Assembly: GCA_946965045.2 (NCBI GenBank)
Contig: OX337229.1
Coordinates: 3,968,001-4,032,000 of the forward strand
Origin: Epithemia pelagica
Lineage: Eukaryota > Bacillariophyta > Bacillariophyceae > Surirellales > Surirellaceae
Length of the DNA: 64,000 bases
Direction: 5' to 3'
Shown: positions 40,392 to 50,900 of the stretch, one piece after another
How positions within the stretch are numbered: the stretch's first letter is position 1
Layout: every line of letters begins with the position of its first letter
Position numbers and translations under genes: made by a program
Notes under the pieces: model-generated
Databases searched by the model: none
Told to the model about the DNA's origin: nothing
What the model saw: the letters and a program-made list of their open reading frames with translations, nothing else

Positions 40392-42260
40392 ATGGCACGG
40401 AATATTACCGCGACCGCACATGGGATCGACAATGGACATCGACATTCCCACTTTTTTCGAAGGATCGAATGGATGTTTTGTCGGAGTCCTCTCTGCAGTA
40501 CTAGTGCCCTTGCTGGTTGCCAAACATCGTCGACGTTCATTCTAATCACGACATTGTTGACCATTTCTTCGACATTGGTGACGGGAGGGAGAACCACCGC
40601 ATCCTTCTTGCCGGCAGCGGCGTTCTCCTTCTTCCGTCCAACTCATCCGTTTGCACTACAAGCATCGAGAGGTATTAGTGGTCGTCAACCAGGTGCCTTG
40701 CTCTTCAGCTCTCAAGGCAACAAGGGTATCGAAAACATGGCTGTCAATGCAGGTACTGACGACACGGCCGAGAGTTCCCTGGGAGTATCCTTCCTCGACT
40801 TTTTGAAAGAAACCAAAGCTCATGCGGCAGGACAAGGCTATCGTCATCTCTCTCACGTTGCTATTGGTAATGAAGCGGGTGATACGGATAGTATTGTGAG
40901 TGCCCTGACGTATCCCTATATTTCCGCCAATATGAACGGCAAGAAGAACACGCCATGGATGACGCCCGTTTTGTCCATTTCAAAGACGGATTTGCAGACA
41001 CAACGACCCGAAACCCTGCTTTTGTTTCAATTGGCTGGATTGGACGCCACCTTTCTTCAATCACATTTGGTCGATATCAATGATATTCTTGGATCATCCT
41101 GCTCTGTGGCTGATGCGGTTGCTCCCCAAGCAGAACTGGACCGAGAAGAAACAGCTACCAAAGTGACGTTGCTCGATCACAATCGCTTGGATCCCAAATT
41201 GGAGCCACAACAACCGCCATCTCCATCTGCTTCCTCCTCCAAATCGTGGTGGAAAGTGGTGGAAATTCTCGATCATCACATGGATACGCAATCGCATCAA
41301 GACACGTGTCCCGAGTCGTACCGAACCATTGCCTTTGACAGCACAACCTCTACGGCCACAGTCGCAAGTACGTGTACCTTGGTGGCGGAAGCGTGGGCGA
41401 AAAAACTCAAGCATCAACAACTACAAGATGATAAAGTCGTCTCATTTCCATCGGCCTCGGTTGCCATGTTGTTGTTGGGGACCATTTTATTGGATTCCGT
41501 CAACATGTCCCCACAGGCAGGGAAGGGGACACCCCGCGATGCCCAGGCCATTCAAGAATTGGTGGAACGCACTCCCTGGTCTGATTTGGTACATCATGAT
41601 ACCACGCAGTCCATTTTTGGAACGGACGACAGCAATATTACACGGCCAAACCTGAACCAATTGTTTAATGCCTTGCAAAATGCCAAGTTTGATATCCATT
41701 TTTGGCAAGGCTTGTCGGTTCGCAATGCCTTGCGATTGGATTACAAGGCCTTTGCCGTCGAGACTCCTATCGTGGGCCGGGACACGAAGCATGTTGGTCC
41801 CATGGTACTGGGATTTTCGTCCGTCTTGTTGTCTTGGAGTGATTTTGTACAAAAGCCACACCTTTGGACGCAAATACAACACCACATGAACGAGGAAGCC
41901 AAGGTACATGTCTTGATCGTCATGTTGACCTGTAGCGTCGCAGAGAATGATGGGTCGTCTACGAGATTACAACGAGAATTGCTCCTGTGTGCCAACGCCA
42001 AGCCGGACGACGAGACAAGTGCTGCTGGATTCACGCACATGATGCAAGACTTGCGGAAAAACGATGCGACAGAGTACAAGTTACAACTGGCGGAGCATCC
42101 AGAGGCCGACACGGCGGCTCCAGTCGACAAGGATGAACGCACAGCCAAGGAGACCATGACTGTTCATTTGTTTCAACAAGGCAATGCCAAGGCTAGTCGC
42201 AAACAAGTGGCACCGATTCTTCTGGGCATATTGGAAAAACTGTGTAGCAACAAGGAATAG
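40392..42260 (+). CDS. DHH-family exopolyphosphatase (PPX1/prune type), 622 aa
   Basis: By family it hydrolyses inorganic polyphosphate from the end, or related phosphoanhydrides, using two metal ions. The motifs of the family are present in order: GNEAGDTDSIVSAL (about residue 158), LLDHNRLD (about 260), EILDHHMD (about 293, the DHH motif), and a C-terminal DHHA2 domain (from about 435, FWQGLSVRNALRLDYKAF). The N-terminal 110 residues are not part of the enzyme. They contain a hydrophobic segment (about 48-67) followed by AAAFSFFRPTHPF, which resembles a signal peptide plus the Phe-containing plastid motif of diatoms, so plastid or endomembrane location is possible. A Ser/Pro-rich insertion lies between the second and third motifs. 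Confidence 0.88.
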   Translation: MARNITATAHGIDNGHRHSHFFRRIEWMFCRSPLCSTSALAGCQTSSTFILITTLLTISSTLVTGGRTTASFLPAAAFSFFRPTHPFALQASRGISGRQPGALLFSSQGNKGIENMAVNAGTDDTAESSLGVSFLDFLKETKAHAAGQGYRHLSHVAIGNEAGDTDSIVSALTYPYISANMNGKKNTPWMTPVLSISKTDLQTQRPETLLLFQLAGLDATFLQSHLVDINDILGSSCSVADAVAPQAELDREETATKVTLLDHNRLDPKLEPQQPPSPSASSSKSWWKVVEILDHHMDTQSHQDTCPESYRTIAFDSTTSTATVASTCTLVAEAWAKKLKHQQLQDDKVVSFPSASVAMLLLGTILLDSVNMSPQAGKGTPRDAQAIQELVERTPWSDLVHHDTTQSIFGTDDSNITRPNLNQLFNALQNAKFDIHFWQGLSVRNALRLDYKAFAVETPIVGRDTKHVGPMVLGFSSVLLSWSDFVQKPHLWTQIQHHMNEEAKVHVLIVMLTCSVAENDGSSTRLQRELLLCANAKPDDETSAAGFTHMMQDLRKNDATEYKLQLAEHPEADTAAPVDKDERTAKETMTVHLFQQGNAKASRKQVAPILLGILEKLCSNKE

Positions 42261-42922
42261 AAGGGCTTTTCAATGCTGGATATTTGGCACCAAGTCTTTC
42301 GTGTGTCTCCTTCCCGGTTAAGTCCTTGTGATTTTGGGAAGGGCATGCCTTGTTTGATAGAATCATGACGACGATCCGTCATTGACAAATGGAATGCATG
42401 CAGATCCAAGGACAGATCACATTGCCAAAATCTGGACAACCGGCCTTGCCTAGCATCTATGCGCGAAGCACGATTTGAACGAGTGATGACGCTTGCAGTG
42501 AAGGGGAAAGAGTGAAAGAAAATGACATTCTAGTTTTAGCCAAAATAGAAAAAATTGTGTCATTGGTTTCTTTTTCTCCAGAGTTGTCAACGAATGGACC
42601 GACAAAGTCGTAACGCATTTGTCGCTCGACTATGAGTCCAACAAGCCATGGTGTGGGCACTGTTCATTGAATGTCATTGCCATGACTGTCGGTGCCGTAC
42701 ACCATCATGCATGGAGGAGGAACGCACCATAGCCAGTCCATGGCCAATTCGAAACGGCAAGTCCATGCTCGATGCTCGCCCAAACCACATCCCGGGATCC
42801 ATTCATGTTTCCATCAAACAACGAAACGTTTGTCGGGGAAAGCATTGGTTGGATCTCGAAAGAAATCAAGCGCTACGTGGGTTTTACGCGTTTTTCGTTT
42901 CCACCTCGTTGTTTATACGTGT
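42261..42922. other. Convergent 3' spacer
   Basis: 662 bp between the exopolyphosphatase stop (+) and the phytochelatin synthase stop (-). No coding sequence is supported. Confidence 0.45.
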
Positions 42923-44389
42923 TCATGGTTGGACAGTGTTGTTGTCACCGTCGTGTGTGGTGGATTGGAGATTAGGGTGGGTGTCGTCCTCCTTTCTGTT
43001 GTTTTTGTTGTTGTTGTTGTGAATGTTGTTGGGACAGTACTGTACCTTGATGGCTTGTCCCGGACAGGGCGATGCCTCGTACAAATCGGGAATGGTCGTG
43101 GCCAGTCGCTTGGCTTGATGCTGCACCACGGATCCTTGATAAACGTGGGAGAGGGGTGGGGGCGAGAGCAGGACCCATCCCCGACTGGACCGAGTGACGG
43201 GATCCAAGGGATGTTGCATGGCCGCATACAAGGCCGTCAAGGTCACCCAATAGGGTGGATATTTGAACCGTGCCACATCCAAAATCAAAACGGAATCGGT
43301 CGTACGATCGTAGGCCGCCACGGGAGAAAAATGACCGCCATCGCCGGTTTGACCCAAGGGCGATCGAGCATAACTGGCCACCAACAAAGATTCAATGTTT
43401 TGGGGGGAAGTTGTTGCTGTCACTGGGTCATCGAAATGGTCGTGGTTGTCGTTGTCGTTATTGTTGTTGGCTTTGCCGTCACGAGAAGTGGTGTCGGTCG
43501 TTGTCGTCGTCGTCAAGACTTGCAGTACATCCTGACGAAAGTCATGGAGCGTCCATTGTCGCGTTTCGTCACCACTCTTCTTGTTGTTATTTTTGTATTG
43601 AACACTGTCCTGGTTGTTGTCATTGTCATTGTACAAAATGTCCTGTTCTTCCTGCGGTCGTTTCAATTGGACGCGCAATCCTTGACAGGCGGCCAATTGC
43701 GCAAATTGCGGCAAGGTCAATCCCGTCCGTCGAAGGCGTTCCGGTTCCAGACAGGTACAATTGTTCAACAAGACATCTTCATGTCCAAAATACCTCCATC
43801 CCCCGCGCCATTTGCGCAAGGGATCGACCGCCAAGGCATTCAAAACGACTTGGAGGGTGGTAATGCCACAGTAGGTGGGTTCCGACTGATTGGTAAAATG
43901 ATTCATCAATGGGACAAAGGAATGGGCCGTCTCGTGTTGCAGGGAAGAAAGCAATCGGTGACGACCTTGGGGGGAATCCAACGCCACGACAGTGGGAGAC
44001 GACGCAGCAGCAGCATCTGCAGGAGCAGTGGATGATGATGATGATGATGACGACGACGAGTCCTCCAAGACACGACGCAAAAAGGTAAATTTGGGTGGTG
44101 GCAAGGGGGGAGGTAAGGCTTCTCCGGGAGAGGTTGCAAAGGCAGAGTCGGACTCAAAGGGACAACCATCCACAACTGGCTCCTTCTCGGTTGTTGTTGT
44201 CTGGTCGACCGGATTGGTGTCGTCGTCCTGGGGAGAACCATGATACGCGTTCGCCGTCAGTCTCCATGGAACCGCACGACAAGGATGGAACCGTACCACC
44301 ACTGAGTTTGTGGGACTGTGGTGACTCCCATTGGGACGAACAAACGGTAGACGATGCAGGGATCGGGCCACCGTGGAGGTCATGACCAT
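42923..44389 (-). CDS. Phytochelatin synthase, 488 aa
   Basis: A gamma-glutamylcysteine dipeptidyl transpeptidase that makes metal-chelating phytochelatins from glutathione. The papain-like triad is visible: Cys174 in SEPTYCGITTLQVVLNAL, His353 in GGHFSPVAAYD and Asp371 in LILDVARFKYPPYW. The His-Asp spacing of 18 equals that of the plant enzyme, but Cys-His is longer (179 versus 106). Two Asn/Asp-rich low-complexity inserts account for this (about residues 225-255 and 285-310). The WRGGWRYF segment is typical. The N-terminus (VARSLHRLPFVRPNG) looks like a mitochondrial presequence. A poly-Ser run is encoded by a trinucleotide repeat at about 44034-44061. The start is the first ATG (44389); a second is at 44383. 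No Cys-rich C-terminal sensor domain is apparent. Confidence 0.93.
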   Translation of the reverse strand: MVMTSTVARSLHRLPFVRPNGSHHSPTNSVVVRFHPCRAVPWRLTANAYHGSPQDDDTNPVDQTTTTEKEPVVDGCPFESDSAFATSPGEALPPPLPPPKFTFLRRVLEDSSSSSSSSSSTAPADAAAASSPTVVALDSPQGRHRLLSSLQHETAHSFVPLMNHFTNQSEPTYCGITTLQVVLNALAVDPLRKWRGGWRYFGHEDVLLNNCTCLEPERLRRTGLTLPQFAQLAACQGLRVQLKRPQEEQDILYNDNDNNQDSVQYKNNNKKSGDETRQWTLHDFRQDVLQVLTTTTTTDTTSRDGKANNNNDNDNHDHFDDPVTATTSPQNIESLLVASYARSPLGQTGDGGHFSPVAAYDRTTDSVLILDVARFKYPPYWVTLTALYAAMQHPLDPVTRSSRGWVLLSPPPLSHVYQGSVVQHQAKRLATTIPDLYEASPCPGQAIKVQYCPNNIHNNNNKNNRKEDDTHPNLQSTTHDGDNNTVQP

Positions 44390-45814
44390 GGTTCCCCTGT
44401 GTGTCTGACGTCCGCCCGCAATGTGATGTGCGATGATCCCTCTTGGAAAGTTTGAAACAGCCCCAATCGAAACAGGAATCAAACGATTGTGGTGGTCACA
44501 CCACACGTGACAACTGGATACAAGCCTTCTCTCTCTCTCTCTGGACCTCTGCTTTCTTCGACACCAAGTGACTCGAGAGAGCGGCGACCACCACAAAAGC
44601 GAACAAAAGAAAAATGAAGCCGATGTGCCATCGCATTGGTAATCCGCGGTTCCCACTAGTCCAGTCCCGGACCATATGCGACATGTCTTAGGACTTAAAA
44701 ATATGATAAGACATCAAATAATTAAATAATATTGAATTTACGACAAAACTATGACATATAAAAGACACTATCTGGACAAACGTCTCGAGATATTCTCGAC
44801 CCTCGACCACACCGTGGTGTAATCTTCCCGACGACAATGGCGGTCCTTGATCTACCTGTATGAATTCGCTGCCCTTTTTTCAATCGCTTTTAGTGCCGAT
44901 AAGGGACTTTGAAAAGCACTGTTCGTGGATCACAGAATTTTTGGGGGGAGATTAGATCCTTCGCGAGAGGCTCCTCGAGCGTTTACCCCCTAGCGGGGGT
45001 GAGTCATGAGGATTAGTGACCGGAATTTGATGAGCATTCACCCCCAAGGCGCGACCTCTGCGCTCTCGACTTTGACACAAACCTGCCAGCCACAACCTGC
45101 AGTCATCACGGCAATGGAGGTGCCAAACCGTGTTTGATATCCCTACAATGTCTTCTTCATCGCACAAACGCCGTCGCAGTTCCCAGAAGTCCATTCGGAA
45201 GCTCATGGTTCCCATGGCTCGGCCGATTCCAATGCCTCCGAAGTAAAAGAAGAAGAACCAAGTGACCCTATCGCTGAAATGGTATCTCTCCCTTCTTCAA
45301 GAACGAGCGTCTCTGGTACCCAACCTACTGCGTCGATATCGCTGCCACTCGGGTCCCTCCTTTCATCACCCCTTTCGCGAAGCAAACTGTTCCTTCGACC
45401 AGCAGTACCACGGTTCCAACAGCAGGTCCTAGTGATGCACCATCTATTTTATGTGCCAGCGCTGCCACAAGCGATGTGTCTACAAGCGTCTCCTCCCTGG
45501 AATGCCCACAACCGAGTCCAAATACTAACCATGCGGCGGGCTCGTTGCTTGCATTGTCCCACGACTGTCCTCGTCCACAAGCAAGCACACAACATCCATC
45601 AAACGATACTGACCAGCAACCTCATCCTTCCAGCACTGACCAAACCAATCTACTGTTGACAAGCGAGCACCATCGATCTCGTTTGATCTTTGGCACTATC
45701 GTGCGTCGGTCGGGCAAATACAGTTCGGTGGTGCTTCAGACCCTGGCACTACTGCGACCGATACGATATGGGGCAGGATTGCATGTTGCAGTCCCTTTAT
45801 TGGTCGGATGGAAG
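44390..45814. other. Host spacer left of element C, possible truncated gene
   Basis: About 1.4 kb of host DNA. The left part should hold the phytochelatin synthase promoter and includes a CT-repeat (about 44527-44542). From about 45200 to the C insertion at 45815, frames are open with Ser/Thr/Pro-rich low-complexity sequence (for example 45476 to the C LTR, rightward). These might be an exon cut by C, but no start, domain or splice structure could be supported. Confidence 0.35.
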
Positions 45815-45940
45815 TGTTAGAATTCTCACCGTCTATGGTGGTTAGATTCTACATCTCATCGATTCCCCATGTCACATAGCCTTGTGCTATCGCATCATGC
45901 CATCGAGCTTCGAGCTATGTTCCCTAGCTTCGCGCTATAT
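45815..45940 (+). repeat. 5' LTR of element C, first 126 bp
   Basis: It corresponds to the inverted outer end of the B and D LTRs. It ends in TATAT (45936-45940), which is duplicated at 62484-62488 on the far side of element A. Confidence 0.9.
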
Positions 45941-46698
45941 TGTTAGGATTCTCACCGAAAACTAGGTGGCGAAATCTACAACTCATCGAATGATGCTAGT
46001 ATTTTATGGCATCCGATGACATTTTCCTAAAAGTGAGAAAAGAATGTCGGCATGCTCGCGAAACTATAAATTTGGCCACGGCATGCTCGCATTGCACGCG
46101 TTATCGGCGACCGCTCGGATATTAACTATGGCCCAACACGTGCGCGCCCAAAACTATCAAGTGCGCGCCTCTACTATCCGAGTACGCGCATCCACGATTC
46201 GACCTAACGGTCTATGTAATCAAAGCACGAATCACGATCACGCGAGACCATATCTCTGTTCCCACAAATCCAAGAATGCAAACAGCAACGCGCCCAGGAC
46301 AAGACTTATACCACGACAAAGCAAGAGCTGTTGCATCCCATACATGTTATCCATCACCCTATACATTCAATATACACCAATGCCGGTCTACTCCAACCAG
46401 TGAGGACCTATCACACCAGATCCATGGCCGTATACAAGAGCCAGGACTTCGGCACCATCAACCACCTTAGTTAGTAATCGTCTCACAATCATTAATATCA
46501 CCATTTTAACACTCATCTTAAGACTAACCTCTTATCAGTGGACCGACTGCCCCCACCCACGGCAGACTTCGACTTGCAACTCTTCTCTGACCCGTGGAGG
46601 ATTGTTGTATCGGTTGGTGATTCGATTGTCGGCTCAGCGAGCCTTTTACCTATCCTACCTATCTGTCTAACCCCTGTTGAATCGAGAGAAGTTTATCA
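45941..46698 (+). repeat. 5' LTR of element A (758 bp)
   Basis: It pairs with 61726-62483. It shares short blocks with the B/C/D LTRs, such as GATCACGCGAGACCATAT, GCAAGAGCTGTTG and TGTATCGGTTGGTGA, in the same order, which points to common regulatory or packaging sequence. Confidence 0.95.
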
Positions 46699-46712
46699 GA
46701 TTAACAGTCTCA
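46699..46712 (+). promoter_or_regulatory. Primer binding site of element A (tRNA-Asn anticodon-arm type)
   Basis: GATTAACAGTCTCA directly follows the LTR. It is identical to the site in B, C and D although the adjoining LTR ends differ. Confidence 0.7.
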
Positions 46713-46736
46713 TCGTTTATTTCCGAGAAGCTTTCG

Positions 46737-47176
46737 ATGTCTCACGACGATTCCAACCTCTCTATTCGACACATCTTTCATTCCTTCCAGCAAAGCGGGG
46801 AGGAACTCCATCCACCCGTGTCCCATCCGGGCGAGCCCTTGATTGAAACTCCGAAACAGACCCGGACTCAGGCCAGTGCTCCGAATCCCTTCCAGACCCC
46901 GGACCAAGTGGTCCAGCCTCCTTCGATTCCGACTCACCCTTCGACTCCGCCTCGCCGTTTGAACCCTACTCGCACCCGACGTACGAGCCGTCTTCTTACT
47001 GCGCATATCCGACACTTCCGCGAGCCGACTGAGTCGACTACCGACCCCGACGTGATCCGTTCCACAACCGAACGCGAGATCGATTTCCAGTCCGTCCAAC
47101 CCGTGACTGACCTTGAGGACATCCAACCACTTCTCGACCTCTTGTACCAGTGCTCGAGACGCCGTTTCATTGTCCA
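46737..47176 (+). pseudogene. ORF1 of element A, first part (split by B)
   Basis: It starts at the ATG at 46737, 38 bp after the LTR, and is homologous to the first 60% of ORF1 in B and C. It is Gln/Pro/Thr-rich at the start, then has a basic patch (PPRRLNPTRTRRTSRLL) and a conserved segment (HIRHFREPTESTTDPDVIRS). Element B enters after GTCCA (47172-47176). The frame continues exactly at 55554, giving a 251-aa protein if undisturbed. No other lesion is seen in ORF1, in contrast to gag-pol of the same element. Confidence 0.85.
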
Positions 47177-47956
47177 TGTTACAATTCTTTCTGAATCGTA
47201 GGGACATTGATGCTCGGTAGAGCAGACAATCAGGTAGGTCACCAACCGATACAAGCTTCTCAGGGTCAGAGAAGCAAGCAAGTCGAAGTCTATCAGAAGG
47301 ATAGTCAGGACACAAAAGAAGATGTGATAAATGGTGATATTGTTAGATTGTGTGTTGATTACTACAATAGGTCTACGTGAAATGCTCGGTCCTGCCAAGG
47401 GTCATGTGTCATAGGTTCTTGGCGGCAACAGGTTTGGAATAGTTGGAGTCGATTCATGTGATGTATATGACATGTATATGTGGACGGATAACATATACAG
47501 GGTCAACAGCTCTTGCTTTGGATTGGCATAGTTGTTTTCATGGCGCGCAGCTTGTTGACAATTTGGAGATTGTGGGAATGGAAATATGGTCTCGCGTGAT
47601 CGTGTGTCGTGCTTGGGATACTTAGACCGTTGGGTCGGATAGATGCCGACAGCGCTCGGATGTCGCTTGGGCGCGCTCGATGATTTCGGGCGCGTACGCT
47701 TAGGGCGTTAGTATAATGTCCGAGCAACGGCCAAATTTACGTCCGTTGTAATACCGCACGACCCAGTTTAGTCTTGAGAGTGAGTTCGTCAATCTATTCT
47801 CACTTTTCATGATTTGCGAAATATAGGTCGATATAGCGCGAAGCTAGGGAACATAGCTCGAAGCTAGATGGCATGATGCGATAGCACGAGGCTATGTGAC
47901 ATGGGGAATCGATGAGATGTAGAATCTAACCACCATAGACAGTGAGAATTCTAACA
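47177..47956 (-). repeat. 3' LTR of element B (780 bp)
   Basis: The plus strand runs from TGTTACAATTC to GAATTCTAACA. It is three bases shorter than the 5' copy because of a small gap at about 47820. A purine tract (TTGTGGGGAG on the minus strand) abuts its inner end. Confidence 0.95.
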
Positions 47957-50900
47957 CTCCCCACAACTCGTCGTTTCAGCCTTGTCATCATTGGATTTGT
48001 TGAGGTCTTGAACTTCTCCTTTCCAAAACAACAATGGCTTGAGCATGGGCCAAATAGATACGAAATCCCAATGTTTGCTAAGGATATCGGCAGGGTTGGT
48101 CTTTCCATCTTTCCAGTAGAATGCAACATACTTTGCTGCGATGGCTTCACGAACTCGGTGATATGACAGAAGATGGTGTCTCTTGGATAGTATGGAATGA
48201 GGAACGGTTGCATTGAGCACAACAGATCTGTTATCTCCGTACATGTAACTTCGCTCTCGGATAGGTACTCCAAGGTAGCGGAGAGAATGTCGTAATTCTG
48301 TAATCTGATCTATTGCTGTCCTTGCAGCCACAAACTCGGATCCATAGGTAGCAGTTTCCACCGTGCTCTGTCTCTTGCTGTACCAGTCAATAGGTGTTCC
48401 GTTCAACAAATGTAGAACAGCAGTGACGGATTTACCAGTGACTATGTCATGCATGAGATTGGCATCAACATAATGAGTTGTGGTAACATAGCGGCCAAGA
48501 GGTGTTGGACAGTCTTCAGGAATACGTTCACTTGCATTCGAATAGACAGTGCGAGTCCAATCAAATTCTTGGGTAGGAAGACTTGAATAATCAGGCTCTC
48601 CAATCCTAAATCTGATTGCGCCTTCTGGGAGATGTGCAAGGTATCCATAGATACGCTTGGCTCTATCAAGATGTCCTTTCCTCGGAGCAGCACGAAAGCG
48701 TGATAGCGTCATTGTAGCGGTGAAGACGTCGAAACGACCAATAGTGATCACCCATTGGAGTTGTCCAATCAGAGTTTGGAAATGGCTAGTACCTTCTTCA
48801 TCAAGGAGCTCAGAATCATCCAATTCAGGATGGTCTCCACCAATAAGAGGTGTTTTGGCTTTCTTGGGTTTCTCCTTGAAGATTCGTTCGAAAGTGTCCA
48901 TCATCTTACCAATGTAGCGTCTTGGATCTGCTACTAATGTTCCATCAGAATCCTTGGTGTAACAACATCCCAAGTGGAAATCAATAGGTCTATCTCCTTT
49001 GAGTTTGAAGTTGTATTTCTCCTTCAGGATCTTGCAGATATTCCCAGGATCAGTAGAAATAATGGCTAAGTCATCAACGTATACGGCAATGTATTCGTAA
49101 CAGTCTTCTCCAGGTGCTTTCCTCATCCAGATATCCGGATCTGCTTTGCTTGGTGAAAATCCCATGTCTGTCAAAACATCAAATAAGACATCATGCCAGC
49201 GTGCACCTGATGACTTCAATCCATAAAGTGCCTTGTATATAATCAGGATGTGACCTTCTAATTCCTTGAATTCAGGTCCTGCGACAATGAAAATTTTCTC
49301 CCCTGTCAAGGCTTCCAGATATGCGTTTCCAATATCTGCTCCCCATATTTCCAAGTCATTCAAAGTACCCAGGAATAAGGCAATGCGGAGGTTGCGAATG
49401 GAAACAACACCTGAATAGATTGTCTCAACAGGTTCTTTTGTGAGATGTCCATCTGCGACAAGTCTCGCTTTATGTCGTCCATCATGTTTTACGTCAAAGA
49501 CAAGATGTACACGTATCTTATGATATCCTTCAGGTGCATTGGATACTTTCCCTTTAATGAAGATGGCTTTCCCAAAATCCTTGAATGTCTTGTAGGACTG
49601 GATCTGTGACAATTCTAATTCTGTTGCATCCTGCCACTTTGTGTTGCCATGTTGTTTATCAAGAGCGACAGCTTCCTCATAATTGCGTGGTACTTGGAAT
49701 CCAAACTTATACTTGACGGAATGGTGAACTTGTTTAATCCTTGACTGTTTGGCTGCTCGAATGAGACGTTTGCTTGTTTTGACATAACGTTTCAAATGCT
49801 TCCATCCCAGTAAACCATGTTTCTTTCCATAAATTGCTACAGTGATCGGATCATCATTGGCGATGAGTGATAAAGGTTCATAGGTAGTCTCCCCAGTTTC
49901 CCAATCAACAAGCAAATTATATTTGCTCCCCTTGTAATCTGGATCAGTTGTGTTCAGTGGGCCTTGATGGGCAATGACGTCCCTGAACCTGAAAAGATTA
50001 TCTCCAGAGGTTTAAGCTTGGTTATCTCGTTCGATATACTCCATGAGTTGATTATAGGATATCATCTCATCAACATCAGAATTTGTCTTTCGGTAGATGT
50101 ACTTGACACGTTCTTCCTGTTTCGTTGCTTCTTCATTAAGATCAATGACTCGTTTGATGACACGTGCACGGTGTCGCTCCCCATTTTCTTCTGTGTCGCA
50201 TAGGAATGTGCATCCTATCATGTCGTCAAAATCGATCGTGGGCATTGGTTTGGATGGATCTTCACTATCACTGCGAATGAAGACAGTGTCAGCTTGCTTA
50301 TCATTGTCATCCTTCTCAGACGAATCCTCCCCTGAAGGTCGATCCACACGTAGGTTAGGTGTAGTGGATTCAACACGGCGAACGGCAGAACGGTAGATTA
50401 TCTGGTTATCCTGGGTGAGAATCTTCCAAGTAAAAGAATCACCAACGTTGTGAGCAAAACCAACCCAGTGGCCAAGTTTCTCATCAGAAGAAGATGGATA
50501 TGAACCAGAATTGGGTTCAGCGGGGTCGACACGGTAGTAAACCTCATCCCAGAAAGGAAAGAACAAGAGATGAGTAATGTCGGGTGGGCGTCCGGAGAGA
50601 GCCTCAAGAGGAGTGCGACCGGAATGGGTGGGTGATGACGTATGGTTCAATAAGTCACAGACATACTCAAGGCAAAGAAGCCAGGTGTTGGCAGGGCAAC
50701 CAGTGGCATTCATGAGAGCGTTGGTCATACGTTTAACGGTCTGGTAACGGTTTTCAGCCTTATTCTGGTGTTGATGATAAGGTTTGGATCGATACTCCCC
50801 AATAAGCAAAGTGCGAAGAATGTCTTTGACCTTTTGAGAGATGAGAGATGAACCACCATCACTGATAAGAGTCTCCATGGCACCACGAAACCGGATGTTG

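Noticed and set aside
44032-44061. GAT/GAC repeat as a CRISPR-like or regulatory array
   Set aside because: A simple trinucleotide repeat coding for poly-Ser in phytochelatin synthase. No CRISPR array is expected or seen.
45279-45820. Ser/Thr/Pro-rich frames ending in the C LTR
   Set aside because: Could be a truncated exon, but no start, splice site or domain supports a gene. Recorded only as part of the spacer.
46044-46403. 119-codon open frame in the LTR of A, also at 61829-62188
   Set aside because: It lies wholly within the LTR and is identical only because the two LTRs are copies. No related frame exists at the aligned position in the B/C/D LTRs.
47443-47727. 60- and 74-codon frames repeated in every B-family LTR
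   Set aside because: Short overlapping frames on opposite strands of the LTR, best explained as non-coding regulatory sequence.
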